From NCBI GenBank assembly GCA_027485915.1, contig JAIXQA010000041.1:1-51593 (forward strand): 51,593 nt of DNA. Reading direction: 5' to 3'. The DNA comes from Alphaproteobacteria bacterium. Its GTDB lineage: Bacteria > Pseudomonadota > Alphaproteobacteria > Caulobacterales > Aquidulcibacteraceae. This document shows, piece by piece, positions 19,297-27,843 of this stretch. Every line of letters begins with the position of its first letter. Within the stretch, counting starts at the first letter, position 1. The position numbers and the translations under genes were made by a program. The notes beneath the pieces are model-generated. The model was not told the origin of the DNA and ran no database searches. It saw only the letters and a program-made list of their open reading frames with translations.

Positions 19297-20400
19297 TTAC
19301 CCTAGTTTTTCAAGTGTTGCACGAAGGGCGAGACATTCTTCCTTCGATGTCAGTAGATCTTTGGCTGGAATGCGAGAAAGGGCTGCCTGTAGATCGGATA
19401 TCTCTGGTTCTGTCAGCGCTAAGAGTTGATCTAGGACATTTGATCCACCGGTCCTGAGCAAAAGTCCCGCTTGATGGCGTTCGAGCCATGCGCCAGTTTC
19501 TACGTCTGCCAACGCAATTGGAATGGTGCCGTGTGCCGTAGCCTCATAAAGACGATTTGGTAGGAGCCACGCGCTATTCTGGCCCTCTTCATACCAATCG
19601 ATGCACCAAGCAAAATGACATTGCCCATAAAGCGCAGGCAAGTCGGCTGGTTTATAGGGGCCGTGGAAATGAATGTTTTCGTGTCCCGAAATAGAGGCCT
19701 CAAAACCAGGAAGTTGTGCTGGTGAAGGCTTACCAGCAATCAAGACTTTGATTTGCCCTTCACCTTTCGCCGCCACCTCGAGAAGCAACTTCAGGGTTTT
19801 CCGGCACCGCAGCATCCCAAACCAGCCAATAACGAGTGGTCGACCCTGCTTACACATAAGTGACGCTATTCCTTCATCGGTAAGATCGAGGACCTTGTTT
19901 TCCAGCAAGATAATTTCTTTGGGGCACGCCGGCTTCTTACTGAAGTAATGCGTCACAAATCCGGGTGAAGACGTGATTAGGGCCTTGGTTTCTTGTAATA
20001 AATGGGTTTCCACGGCTTGGATGGCGCGATGCGGCATTGTCTGGCCAAGTAGGGCCCGATGAATGTCCAAGCACTCATAGACAACTGGTCGGCCTTTTGC
20101 GACACGGTGGGCCAAGACCAAACACTCAAGATTTCGCGCGATGATTAAGTCACAGCCCGCAAAATGATTTTCCAATGAAGAACAAAAAACAAAATTCCTT
20201 AAGACGGACAAGGCGCGTTTCCCTAGCGCAGCGTCTTCTGTTATTCCAAGCACCAGCGATTTTTCTTCTTGATCGTGCGCATTTTTCTGATCTCGGACAA
20301 AGCCCGCCGAAACGACAAGCAGGTCTGCGGCCTCCAGCATGCTAATCCTTCGCTTTACCGCTGCGTCTCCAAGATCATGAACAAGATAGCCTATTCGCAT
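19297..20400 (-). CDS. Glycosyltransferase, GT-B fold (GT4-like)
   Basis: A 367-residue GT-B enzyme. The N-terminal domain starts MRIGYLVHDLGDAAVKRRI and has the ARNLECLVLAHR and YECLDIHR segments. The C-terminal domain has IGWFGMLRCRKTL, LIAGKPSPAQL, HFHGPYKPADLPALYGQCHF and the nucleotide-sugar-binding region LLPNRLYEATAHGTIPIA. This last stretch replaces the common E-x7-E with a single Glu, as in ExoL-like relatives. It should add a hexose or amino sugar at the cytoplasmic face. It sits in the middle of a three-gene minus-strand set (nucleotidyltransferase, this gene, ExoA-like gene). Confidence 0.85.
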   Translation of the reverse strand: MRIGYLVHDLGDAAVKRRISMLEAADLLVVSAGFVRDQKNAHDQEEKSLVLGITEDAALGKRALSVLRNFVFCSSLENHFAGCDLIIARNLECLVLAHRVAKGRPVVYECLDIHRALLGQTMPHRAIQAVETHLLQETKALITSSPGFVTHYFSKKPACPKEIILLENKVLDLTDEGIASLMCKQGRPLVIGWFGMLRCRKTLKLLLEVAAKGEGQIKVLIAGKPSPAQLPGFEASISGHENIHFHGPYKPADLPALYGQCHFAWCIDWYEEGQNSAWLLPNRLYEATAHGTIPIALADVETGAWLERHQAGLLLRTGGSNVLDQLLALTEPEISDLQAALSRIPAKDLLTSKEECLALRATLEKLG

Positions 20401-20477
20401 ACTCGATGCCCCTACGTCATGACATTGAAAGTGGTGTCCAAACCAGTCGCCACAGGTCTAAGCCTGAGGGCTGTCAG

Positions 20478-21617
20478 CTAGGTTTGCTCCGATAACTGGG
20501 ACGTCTTGCGCTGCCCTTGGACGTCGAACTGGCGGGTCAAAGTACGCCATAGTTCGCTCGTAAACTTCCAAATCACTTCACGTGGGAAATCGAGCGCGGT
20601 GTCACAAAGGGCTATCAACATTTGTGTCCGGTGCGGCCATTCAAGATCTGCATCGGATGCCCGCAGGACCATTCTTGCCAGCACTTCGTCCGAGAATAGG
20701 CGCTTTGTCTTTGCAGGTTCTGCGAGTTGCAGTGGGAATTTTGCTCCAAACACGACTTCAACAGCGCGCGTTGCCAAGCAGAGCGTTTGCATCAACCCTT
20801 GTTCTTTGGCGATCCGAATAACATCTTCAGCGTCTGCTTTGCTAATTCTCCCGAATGCCTTCGCAAGGTCTGCCGCATATTTTCCGCTGCTTTCACGATG
20901 AACCATGGCTTTGACGAGGCTCAGCGCGGCTAGCAAGATATTTTCCTTTAGTTCCAGAGAATAGCAAGGGATGCTCCCAACCAGTTGGGTTGTTGCCCTC
21001 TTGAGAAAGAAGTCCTTCTCCCGTGGCCCGGGGCAACCGGGCTGCTGAGTCCGATGATGTAAATCTACGGCCAGATAGCTAGAGTCCGGCGGTAGCAAAT
21101 GCTGCTCACCCAAGAAAAACCACCACCATGTTGATTTACATTCATCGGCAAGCTTAAAGCCATGCTGCTCCAATATGGTACGAGCAGGCTTAAAATCGCT
21201 AAAGGTCACGTAGAGGTCAAGATCTGTAGCATGTTTGACGAAGTAGTCACCGTAAATGACATGCTGGGATAGCGCACCTTTAAAAAATGCGGCTTGGATT
21301 CCCTGCTTTGCCAGTGCGCGCGCAACAAGGCGCGCTGTCTGTAATAAGCAGGAGTTTCGTTGGAAGCAGAGTTGCTGGTAAGCGTCTAGGGCTTTCTTGA
21401 GGGTCGGCGGCAATACTGTTCCTGTAAGCTTCGAGGTCTTCAGAACATGCGTAGCTAACCGGTTTTCAAAAACGATAGCTTGGACAAGATCCAAACTGGC
21501 GGCGGAAACATTATTCCAGTTCACAGGGTCAAATGACGTCACGCCAAGAGATGGGCCTACGGCTGCCGCAACAATCTGAAGTTCTACAGCTTTCAATACA
21601 TTATTCCCAAAGAACAA
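20478..21617 (-). CDS. Nucleotidyltransferase family protein (NTP_transf_5, PF14907 type)
   Basis: A 379-residue soluble protein. The centre carries the family signature: AAFFKGALSQHVIYGDY (Lys and Tyr region), then HATDLDLYVTFSDF with the D-x-D metal-binding pair of the polymerase-beta superfamily, then VDLHHR. The rest is helical. PF14907 proteins occur in exopolysaccharide clusters and beside lasso peptide kinases, where I recall that a member modifies the phosphorylated C-terminus. Substrates are mostly unproven. The start is uncertain: TTG 21617 or TTG 21593 (GGGA 8 nt upstream); no in-frame ATG is near. It heads a minus-strand operon with two glycosyltransferases, and a lasso operon with an HprK-like kinase lies 25 kb downstream. 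Confidence 0.82.
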   Translation of the reverse strand: MFFGNNVLKAVELQIVAAAVGPSLGVTSFDPVNWNNVSAASLDLVQAIVFENRLATHVLKTSKLTGTVLPPTLKKALDAYQQLCFQRNSCLLQTARLVARALAKQGIQAAFFKGALSQHVIYGDYFVKHATDLDLYVTFSDFKPARTILEQHGFKLADECKSTWWWFFLGEQHLLPPDSSYLAVDLHHRTQQPGCPGPREKDFFLKRATTQLVGSIPCYSLELKENILLAALSLVKAMVHRESSGKYAADLAKAFGRISKADAEDVIRIAKEQGLMQTLCLATRAVEVVFGAKFPLQLAEPAKTKRLFSDEVLARMVLRASDADLEWPHRTQMLIALCDTALDFPREVIWKFTSELWRTLTRQFDVQGQRKTSQLSEQT

Positions 21618-21874
21618 ATAGCACGCTTAGCTCGCGCGCTCTGAGTTAGGTTGTTGCAGCTATTCTACGATCGGCAGCCCACACTTGTCATGCTTTACCT
21701 ACTCAATGCTTCAAGGCCTAGCATTTTTTTTAACGCAATAATTAGGCCACTTGAGCAAGTGCCAGATTGACTAATTCATGATACAGGCCACTGAAATCGG
21801 AAGTGGCACCTTAATCTCATTCCTGAGTTGCGTGTACCAAAACGCATCATTGACGGCCGTTTGAAAGCAGCTCC

Positions 21875-22684
21875 ATGAAACACATACTCATATTGGGGGC
21901 TAGTGGGATGCTCGGATCCCAATTGATCGCTCGACTGGGGACATGCGCCCACGGAATTAGCGGCCACGATGTTCGGAACTGGGACGCGTTTGAAGCCATC
22001 CTGACTGAATCGAGCGCTACAACCATCATTAATGCGATTGGATGGGTTAAACAGCGTGACTTCAATGGGGATCCCACAGAACTAATCGAGGTAAACGCTC
22101 TTTTTCCACACCGTTTGGCTCAGCATTGCAGGAAATTTGGTCGGCGGTTGATCCATTTTAGCACGGATTGTGTATTCTCCGGGCGCACTGGCAACTATTG
22201 CGAGACCGATACACCCGATCCTATTGATCTCTATGGGCAGTCAAAACTGTTGGGCGAAGTAAGTGGCCCTAATGTATTCAACCTGCGAACGTCGTTCATC
22301 GGATTAGAACCTAGGCGCAAGACCGGCCTTGTTGAATGGTTTCTCGCGCAAACCCAGCCCATACTGGGTTATAGCGATGCGATCTATAGCGGCTTCACAA
22401 CTTTGGAGATGGCAAGGATTGTTGAGCAGATCGTTGCCGTGCCAGAGGAATTGGCAGGACTCTATCATGTGGCGAGCGCTCCGATTTCAAAGTACGATTT
22501 GCTTTTGGAACTTCGTGACACTCTTGGATCAGAATTAAGTATTTCGCGCTACAGTAACTTTTCTTGTAATCGTTCGCTTAATGGCGAAAAATTCAATTGC
22601 GCCTTTGGTTATACGCCGCCCAGTTGGCCGGCGATGATCCAAGAATTAGCGGTCCAGATAAAGAGTCGAGAACATGAACTTTAA
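21875..22684 (+). CDS. RmlD-like NAD(P)-dependent sugar-nucleotide reductase (probable QnlB/WbvR-type)
   Basis: A 269-residue short-chain reductase of the RmlD_sub_bind family. The N-terminal dinucleotide motif is LGASGMLGSQL, the strand STDCVFSGRTG is typical of RmlD, and the catalytic pair is in DLYGQSKLLGE (Tyr-x-x-x-Lys). It lacks the C-terminal cupin of CapF/FnlB, the equivalent reductase of UDP-L-FucNAc synthesis, and so resembles the RmlD-like WbvR/QnlB that works in UDP-L-QuiNAc synthesis. The next two genes supply the other two steps, and all are coupled: its stop overlaps the next ATG by 11 nt. The likely reaction is reduction of a UDP-4-keto-6-deoxy-HexNAc. The assignment is by family and context. 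Confidence 0.85.
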   Translation: MKHILILGASGMLGSQLIARLGTCAHGISGHDVRNWDAFEAILTESSATTIINAIGWVKQRDFNGDPTELIEVNALFPHRLAQHCRKFGRRLIHFSTDCVFSGRTGNYCETDTPDPIDLYGQSKLLGEVSGPNVFNLRTSFIGLEPRRKTGLVEWFLAQTQPILGYSDAIYSGFTTLEMARIVEQIVAVPEELAGLYHVASAPISKYDLLLELRDTLGSELSISRYSNFSCNRSLNGEKFNCAFGYTPPSWPAMIQELAVQIKSREHEL

Positions 22685-23744
22685 TGGCAAGCGTATCCTG
22701 ATCACGGGTGGAACTGGCTCTTTAGGACAAACCTTGGTGCGACGACTGCTTGGCCTAGGTCCGAACGCCCCGGAAAAGGTCATTGTGATGTCGCGTGACG
22801 AGGCTAAGCAGCATGACATGCGTGTTGACTACCTGCTTCGTCACTCGGCCACTGACGCGATCATGTATGACAATTTTAGGCGCGCTCTAGAGTTTCGGAT
22901 CGGCGACGTCAGAAATTACTCGGATGTCGTCTCGGCGTTACACGATTGCGATGGCGTGATTCATGCGGCAGCCCTAAAGCAAGTACCTGTTTGTGAATAT
23001 TTTTCAGAGCAAGCTATCCTGACTAATTGCATTGGGCCTATCAACATAGTCCGGGCTATTCGCGAACATAATATGCCAGTTGAAACCGTCGTTGGTGTCA
23101 GCACTGACAAGGCGTGCGAACCCGTAAATGTTATGGGCATGACCAAAGCGCTCCAAGAACGCATCTTTATTGGGGCCAATGTCCTTAATGCCCGAACGCG
23201 GTTTGTAGCGGTGCGATACGGGAATGTGTTGGCGTCTCGGGGTAGCGTAATCCCGCTATTTCAGGATCAAATCCTAGCTGGCGGACCTGTTACCATAACG
23301 GACAGCCGCATGACCCGCTTCCTGATCAGCTTGGAACAGGCCGTCGATACCGTTTTGGAAGCTTATAGCGAAGCTCTGCCCGGTGAGACCTATATCCCGA
23401 CCGCCCCTGGAGCTCGCATGGAGGACGTCGCCGCAATTCTGATCGGTGATCGCCCTATCGCCATTCAGATGGTTGGAATTCGACCCGGGGAGAAAATTGA
23501 CGAGGCGCTTATCTCGCATGAAGAGGCGCACCGAACTATCCGCCGTGGCACGCATTATGTCATTCGTCCAATGCTGCCGGAATTGTCGCACCCAGAGGTC
23601 GATGCATTGCCGCGACCGCTTGAGTGTGCATTTTTATCGAGCGGTGAAATTTTAAGCCGCACAGCATTGCACGAATTGTTGGTCAAGAATGACTTGATTG
23701 CGCCAAGTTCTGGCCGGATTGGAACGCAGGATCTAAACGCGTGA
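22674..23744 (+). CDS. UDP-GlcNAc 4,6-dehydratase/5-epimerase (CapE/WbjB/FnlA-like)
   Basis: A 356-residue extended short-chain dehydrogenase of the Polysacc_synt_2 family. The NADP motif is ILITGGTGSLGQTLVRRL; VIHAAALKQVPVCEY and VGVSTDKACEPVNVMG follow. The YxxxK Tyr position is held by Met in MGMTKALQERI, a substitution that I recall as usual in CapE-type 4,6-dehydratase/5-epimerases. The downstream segment RYGNVLASRGSVIPLFQDQI is family-typical. It should turn UDP-GlcNAc into UDP-2-acetamido-4-keto-2,6-dideoxy-L-hexose, the shared first step toward UDP-L-FucNAc and UDP-L-QuiNAc. It overlaps the reductase gene upstream and the epimerase gene downstream (GTGA), so the three form one coupled operon. 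Confidence 0.92.
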   Translation: MNFNGKRILITGGTGSLGQTLVRRLLGLGPNAPEKVIVMSRDEAKQHDMRVDYLLRHSATDAIMYDNFRRALEFRIGDVRNYSDVVSALHDCDGVIHAAALKQVPVCEYFSEQAILTNCIGPINIVRAIREHNMPVETVVGVSTDKACEPVNVMGMTKALQERIFIGANVLNARTRFVAVRYGNVLASRGSVIPLFQDQILAGGPVTITDSRMTRFLISLEQAVDTVLEAYSEALPGETYIPTAPGARMEDVAAILIGDRPIAIQMVGIRPGEKIDEALISHEEAHRTIRRGTHYVIRPMLPELSHPEVDALPRPLECAFLSSGEILSRTALHELLVKNDLIAPSSGRIGTQDLNA

Positions 23745-24865
23745 ACAAATTCAAGCTGTTAACATTGGTCGGCACCCGGCCTGAATTGATCAAGCTCTCT
23801 GCAATCATCGCAGAGGCCGATCGTTGTTTTGAGCACATCCTTGTTCATTCAGGTCAGAATTTTGATGATGGCCTAAACGGGGCCATTTTTAGAGATCTCA
23901 GTATTCGCGCGCCTAACTATACCCTCAATATTGCCGGCGGCAATTCTGCTACAGCAATCGCCCGCGTGATCGAGCTCGTGGATCCGATTTTGGAACAAGA
24001 AAAGCCCGATGCTTGTCTTGTTCTTGGGGATACAAACTCATGCTTCGGCATGATTGCCGCTAAAAAGCGCAAAATCCCAATTTTTCACATGGAAGCTGGA
24101 AATCGATGCTTCGATCAACGTGTGCCGGAGGAAGTCAATCGCCGGCTCATCGATCATTTGGCCGACATTAACCTAACCTATAGCGACCAAGCCCGTAACA
24201 ATCTTTTGGCTGAGGGCCTTCCCAGTGATTGCGTACTTAAGCTCGGCTCACCAATGGGGGAGATATTGGCCCAACACCGGCAGAGTATTCTTGGCTCATC
24301 GGTGTTAGAGCGCCTGAAGTTAACGTCAAAACACTATTTTGTTGTCAGTGCGCACCGCGAGGAAAATGTCGATACTCCAGCTATTTTATTGACACTTATT
24401 CGTAGCTTGAATGCGATCGCCGCCACTTATGATTATCCAATTATCGTCTCGTTGCATCCCAGAACAAAAAGCCGGCTCGCAGAACTCGGCTCTCACGCAG
24501 CGCCCCATCCACTAATTCAGTTTCATGAGCCGTTTGGCTTTTTCGACTATGTCAAACTACAAACCGCGGCGGCTTGCGTTTTGTCCGATAGTGGAACCTT
24601 GACGGAGGAGGCCGCAATATTGGGCTTCCCGTCTGTTATGCTTCGAGAGGCCCATGAGCGACCGGAGGGGATGGATCATGCGGTATGCCTACGAAGTGAT
24701 CTTGATGAACGTCGACTGCTTCGGACTTTGGAAATGGCCCTAATGCAGGCGGGACGGTTAGTTGAAGTGCCTCAAGCTTACCAAACCACCGACGTTTCAC
24801 GCCGCACGGTTCGAACAATCATGAGCTACACAGATTATGTAAATCGGACAGTTTGGTCGAAATAG
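23741..24865 (+). CDS. Non-hydrolysing UDP-N-acetylglucosamine 2-epimerase family (WecB/WbjD-like)
   Basis: A 374-residue GT-B-fold epimerase. The family landmarks are LVGTRPELIKLSAI, LVLGDTNSCFG, FHMEAGNRCFDQRVPEEVNR, VSAHREENVD and LSDSGTLTEEAAILGFPSV, followed by REAHERPEG. These residues bind UDP and catalyse C-2 epimerisation by anti elimination and syn addition. Next to the dehydratase/epimerase and RmlD-like reductase it would do the last step, giving UDP-L-FucNAc or UDP-L-QuiNAc rather than UDP-ManNAc. GTG 23741 overlaps the upstream stop by 4 nt. WecB itself lacks this context, so the generic name would mislead. Confidence 0.92.
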   Translation: MNKFKLLTLVGTRPELIKLSAIIAEADRCFEHILVHSGQNFDDGLNGAIFRDLSIRAPNYTLNIAGGNSATAIARVIELVDPILEQEKPDACLVLGDTNSCFGMIAAKKRKIPIFHMEAGNRCFDQRVPEEVNRRLIDHLADINLTYSDQARNNLLAEGLPSDCVLKLGSPMGEILAQHRQSILGSSVLERLKLTSKHYFVVSAHREENVDTPAILLTLIRSLNAIAATYDYPIIVSLHPRTKSRLAELGSHAAPHPLIQFHEPFGFFDYVKLQTAAACVLSDSGTLTEEAAILGFPSVMLREAHERPEGMDHAVCLRSDLDERRLLRTLEMALMQAGRLVEVPQAYQTTDVSRRTVRTIMSYTDYVNRTVWSK

Positions 24866-24881
24866 GACGGTTAGTATTTTG

Positions 24882-26072
24882 ATGAGGCTCTTGCTGATTG
24901 TCGATTCGTATCCGCCAGAAATGCGCAATGCCGCTGGCAGGATGATGAAAGAACTCGGCCACAGTTTAGCGGAGCTAGGTCATGAAGTCCTCATCGCGAC
25001 TCCGTCACCGTCTATCTCTGACCGGTTTGAAGTGGCTCACGATGGGAAGCTATCCGTCCTACGAGCGCGTAGTCAGCGTGCCAAAGGGCAGGGACATTTT
25101 GTTCGGGGGGTTGCCGAATTGGGCTTTCCATGGGCCCTGTACCATTCTTTGAAAAAAATCGACTGGATGCGCGGGCCAATAGACGGCATTATTTGGTATT
25201 CACCCAGTATTTTTTTCGGCCCTCTGGTGGCGTGGCTTAAGTGGCGTTATCGAGCGAAAGCCTATCTGATCCTAAGAGACATTTTCCCCGATTGGGCCAT
25301 CGAGACAGGATCAATTCAGTCTGGTTTGGTTGCTAGGGTTCTGCGCTTGATTGCTGAATTGCAATATTGGGTTGCTGACACGATTGGCATTCAAGCTGCA
25401 CATGACGCCACCTATCTCAGCCACATACCGAATGAGAAGCTGCAAGTTCTGTCCAATTGGGTCGGCACATCATCCGAGACTGCTTTGCCGCCCGACTGGA
25501 TGCAGGAAGCATGGTTTAATGAGGCCGAGATTGTTGTAATGGGCGGCGCACTTGGACCGGCACAGGACCCGGACAATATTTTGCGACTTGCGGAACGCCT
25601 GCAATCGCGGGACCAATGCATTCTGCTTTGTGTAGGTGACGGTGATCGTTACGCTTTTCAAGCGGAAGCTGAAAAGCGGGGACTGAAAAATATTGTTATC
25701 AAGCCCAGCCTAGCTCGCCCCGAATTTGACTATCTTTTGAGGCACGCCAGCCTTGGGCTGATATCCCTGCATCCAGATTTGAGAACTCAAAATGTGCCTG
25801 GCCGGCTTCTGTCACACTTACATGCTGGCTTACCGACGATTGCCAGTCTCAACTCAAACAGCCAGCTATTTGAGTTGTTTAAGGAATCAAAATGCGGGAT
25901 CGCGGTCGAAAATGGTGACGATGAAGGCTTTTACCAGGCTGTCGTCCAACTCTTAGATCACCCAGAGCAGCGCGAGTTTCTTGGCAATAATGCCAAGCAC
26001 TTGGCACAAATGTTTCAGCCAGACGAAGCAGCACGGACGATCACAAATTGGCTTTCGTCTGTCAAAACTTAA
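24882..26072 (+). CDS. Glycosyltransferase, WbuB-like (GT4), probable L-FucNAc/L-QuiNAc transferase
   Basis: A 396-residue GT-B transferase. It starts LLLIVDSYPPEMRNAAGRM, where the PPE-x-x-x-A-G-R pattern and the later LILRDIFPDWAIETG are hallmarks of the WbuB branch. WbuB enzymes of O-antigen clusters transfer 2-acetamido-2,6-dideoxy-L-hexoses. The C-terminal domain shows VVMGGALGPAQDPDNI, LLCVGDGDR, and LISLHPDLRTQNVPGRLLSH. ATG 24882 follows AGGACGG (24864-24870); a TTG one codon earlier is less likely. It is 16 nt behind the epimerase gene, so precursor synthesis and use are in one operon. The link between transferase and sugar is inference from context. Confidence 0.88.
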   Translation: MRLLLIVDSYPPEMRNAAGRMMKELGHSLAELGHEVLIATPSPSISDRFEVAHDGKLSVLRARSQRAKGQGHFVRGVAELGFPWALYHSLKKIDWMRGPIDGIIWYSPSIFFGPLVAWLKWRYRAKAYLILRDIFPDWAIETGSIQSGLVARVLRLIAELQYWVADTIGIQAAHDATYLSHIPNEKLQVLSNWVGTSSETALPPDWMQEAWFNEAEIVVMGGALGPAQDPDNILRLAERLQSRDQCILLCVGDGDRYAFQAEAEKRGLKNIVIKPSLARPEFDYLLRHASLGLISLHPDLRTQNVPGRLLSHLHAGLPTIASLNSNSQLFELFKESKCGIAVENGDDEGFYQAVVQLLDHPEQREFLGNNAKHLAQMFQPDEAARTITNWLSSVKT

Positions 26073-26171
26073 GCGCACAGACCTTTAACCCATTAAGAGT
26101 TGCAGCCGCAGCAAGCTACTTGGCGCATAAGGGCGCAAAAAACCTAGGCGCTAATGCTTTAACGCGACCGC

Positions 26172-26194
26172 GCAGGAACCTTCAAGGTTCCTGC
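26172..26194. repeat. Perfect 11-bp inverted repeat over a convergent gene end
   Basis: GCAGGAACCTT (26172-26182) and AAGGTTCCTGC (26184-26194) surround a single C, giving a perfect palindrome. It covers the last codons and stop of the minus-strand gene at 26182 and lies in the gap between convergent genes. No T-run follows on either strand, so it is not a classical terminator. It could still block or process transcripts, or bind a dimeric protein. Confidence 0.6.
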
Positions 26195-27423
26195 AACCAG
26201 TCCCCAAATTCTTTTAGTGCCGCTTGATCGGAAAAATAATGACGCGCAACCGCCAGAGCGCTACCCCCCATTTCGGCACGCAAAGCCTCATTATATAAAT
26301 ACTTGCAAATACCAGCTGCGAACTCGCTCGCGTCATCAGTAACGAAAACCGCGCCTTCACATTGTTCTTCAACGCCTTGAGTGGTGATTGTGGTGGCCAC
26401 TACCATTTTCCCCCGACCAAGACTTTCGATCAACTTGATTTTTAGCCCGCTGCCCTGGGTTAAGGGGGATATTACAATCCCAGCACGGGTGTATTCAGCT
26501 TCAAGACTTTCCAATAGTCCTAAAAATTCAATATTTTTGACATTATACCCTACAAAGGAATCCGATACTGACCCAGCGACTCGCAGTTTTGCGTTTGGCC
26601 AAGCTTCTAAAACAAATGGCCAGATTTCAGAGATAAACCAATTTAACCCGACAATATTAGGTAAGGCGGAACTGCCCACGAACAAAAGCGTCCCATCCGA
26701 ACCGGGCTGTGGTGCGTCGACGGCCTCGGTGGACATCGGTGTCACGATCACACGAGTGTTTGTGCAATTCGCCCGAACGAACTCTGCCTCGGCGGCCTGA
26801 ATGGCTAAAACCACATTGGCTTTCGAAAGCAGCTCAATCTCCGCCTCTTTCGTCAGCATATTCACACGGTCATGAGCCTGATCCGGGTCAAATTGGCCCT
26901 TACGGGTGTGAAAGAGATCGTGCATCACCACCGCTGTACTGAACGTTTCAACTGGTAAGCTGGTTAAAACGTCTGTCTGAAAAGCATAATCCAGCATCAG
27001 TTTCGTCGTCTTTGGATCAAATATCCGAGAAACAAAGCTGCGATCCGCGTCGGTCCAACGGATGCCAATAGCATATGGTTGCTTATTGTCTTTGATTTGA
27101 AGCTTCAGCTTTTTGTTTAGTTGGCGTATCAGAACTCCGACTAGGCCCTTAAGCCAAACGCTGGGTGATAAAGCAATCCGCCAGTCGCCAAACGTGAGAG
27201 CACCCCGAATTGAAACCGCGCACAAGTCTGTCAACTCTCGATGGATCTTCACGAAAGGGGTTCTGCCGAAAACACTGGGCGATGGCATAATTAACTTAAG
27301 TGCGAAGCCTTGATACTTTGCGAACTGCATCAGACGCATCAAGTATGTAGAGCTACCATTTGTTGGGCCAACTAAACGTTGGCGAGTTATAACCGTCAAA
27401 ACGCGGCCGGATTTATCTACCAT
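26182..27423 (-). CDS. Glycosyltransferase, GT4-like (Glyco_trans_1_4 type)
   Basis: A 413-residue GT-B enzyme. The N-terminal domain opens VLTVITRQRLVGPTNGSSTY and includes VVMHDLFHTRKGQFDP. The C-terminal domain starts at LLFVGSSALPNIVGLNWFIS, then KLRVAGSVSDSF, IEFLGLLESLEAEYTRAGIV, and the sugar-nucleotide site ISPLTQGSGLKIKLIESLGR with its Lys/Glu pair. This is the pattern of transferases annotated in exopolysaccharide clusters. Donor and acceptor are unknown. It is a single minus-strand gene between plus-strand units; its last codons form an 11-bp inverted repeat. Confidence 0.85.
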   Translation of the reverse strand: MVDKSGRVLTVITRQRLVGPTNGSSTYLMRLMQFAKYQGFALKLIMPSPSVFGRTPFVKIHRELTDLCAVSIRGALTFGDWRIALSPSVWLKGLVGVLIRQLNKKLKLQIKDNKQPYAIGIRWTDADRSFVSRIFDPKTTKLMLDYAFQTDVLTSLPVETFSTAVVMHDLFHTRKGQFDPDQAHDRVNMLTKEAEIELLSKANVVLAIQAAEAEFVRANCTNTRVIVTPMSTEAVDAPQPGSDGTLLFVGSSALPNIVGLNWFISEIWPFVLEAWPNAKLRVAGSVSDSFVGYNVKNIEFLGLLESLEAEYTRAGIVISPLTQGSGLKIKLIESLGRGKMVVATTITTQGVEEQCEGAVFVTDDASEFAAGICKYLYNEALRAEMGGSALAVARHYFSDQAALKEFGDWLQEP

Positions 27424-27764
27424 TATGCACCCGTAACTTGAAACGCCTAGGTCGTTTGATCATTGTTGGATAACTCAGCCTTGGCTTGCGTTAGTTGTAA
27501 GCAACCACTCACGTCTAATGCGCGCTCTGAATGAATTTAGTCCTGTAGCGCTCTTATCGTCTCCAGACTTTGGGTGTTGTTACCTTGACAACAACCATCT
27601 GGCCAGCGTGCTAGTACTTGCGAAGCTGCTAAGTGAAGTGGTGTGCCAAGATTGCGTGCGGATGCCCATGAGTTGCCCGCACGCGGCTAATGGTGATTTT
27701 GTTGCGCATTTCCAGCACAAAGCAGTACATGTCTCGAATCATGCGACGTGTCATTGAATTCATG
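27424..27764. other. Intergenic region upstream of the phosphoglycosyl transferase gene
   Basis: No convincing gene: the small open frames here match nothing I recognise and lack ribosome-binding sites. It lies between divergent genes, so it should contain a promoter for the minus-strand glycosyltransferase. The sigma-54-like element for the plus-strand gene lies at its right edge. Confidence 0.5.
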
Positions 27765-27781
27765 TTGGCAAGGAAAATGCA
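27765..27781 (+). promoter_or_regulatory. Candidate sigma-54 (RpoN) -24/-12 promoter
   Basis: TTGGCAAGGAAAATGCA matches the consensus YTGGCACGRNNNTTGCW except for A in place of the C after TGGCA and A for the first T of TTGC. GG and GC are exactly 10 nt apart. It would start transcription near 27792, about 50 nt before the phosphoglycosyl transferase ATG (27844). It is one of five such elements in this locus. Confidence 0.6.
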
Positions 27782-27843
27782 GGTAAAGGGGGCTTCGGTT
27801 CTGAATTGCAATTGGGTGGCCTTGTGGATAGGTTTTGGTAAAG

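Noticed and set aside
23741-24865. Naming the epimerase wecB (UDP-ManNAc synthesis)
   Set aside because: It is coupled to a CapE-like dehydratase and an RmlD-like reductase, so it most likely acts on a 6-deoxy-L-sugar nucleotide.
27518-27811. Open frames of 60-79 codons before the phosphoglycosyl transferase gene
   Set aside because: No recognisable motif, no good start site and composition unlike the neighbouring genes.
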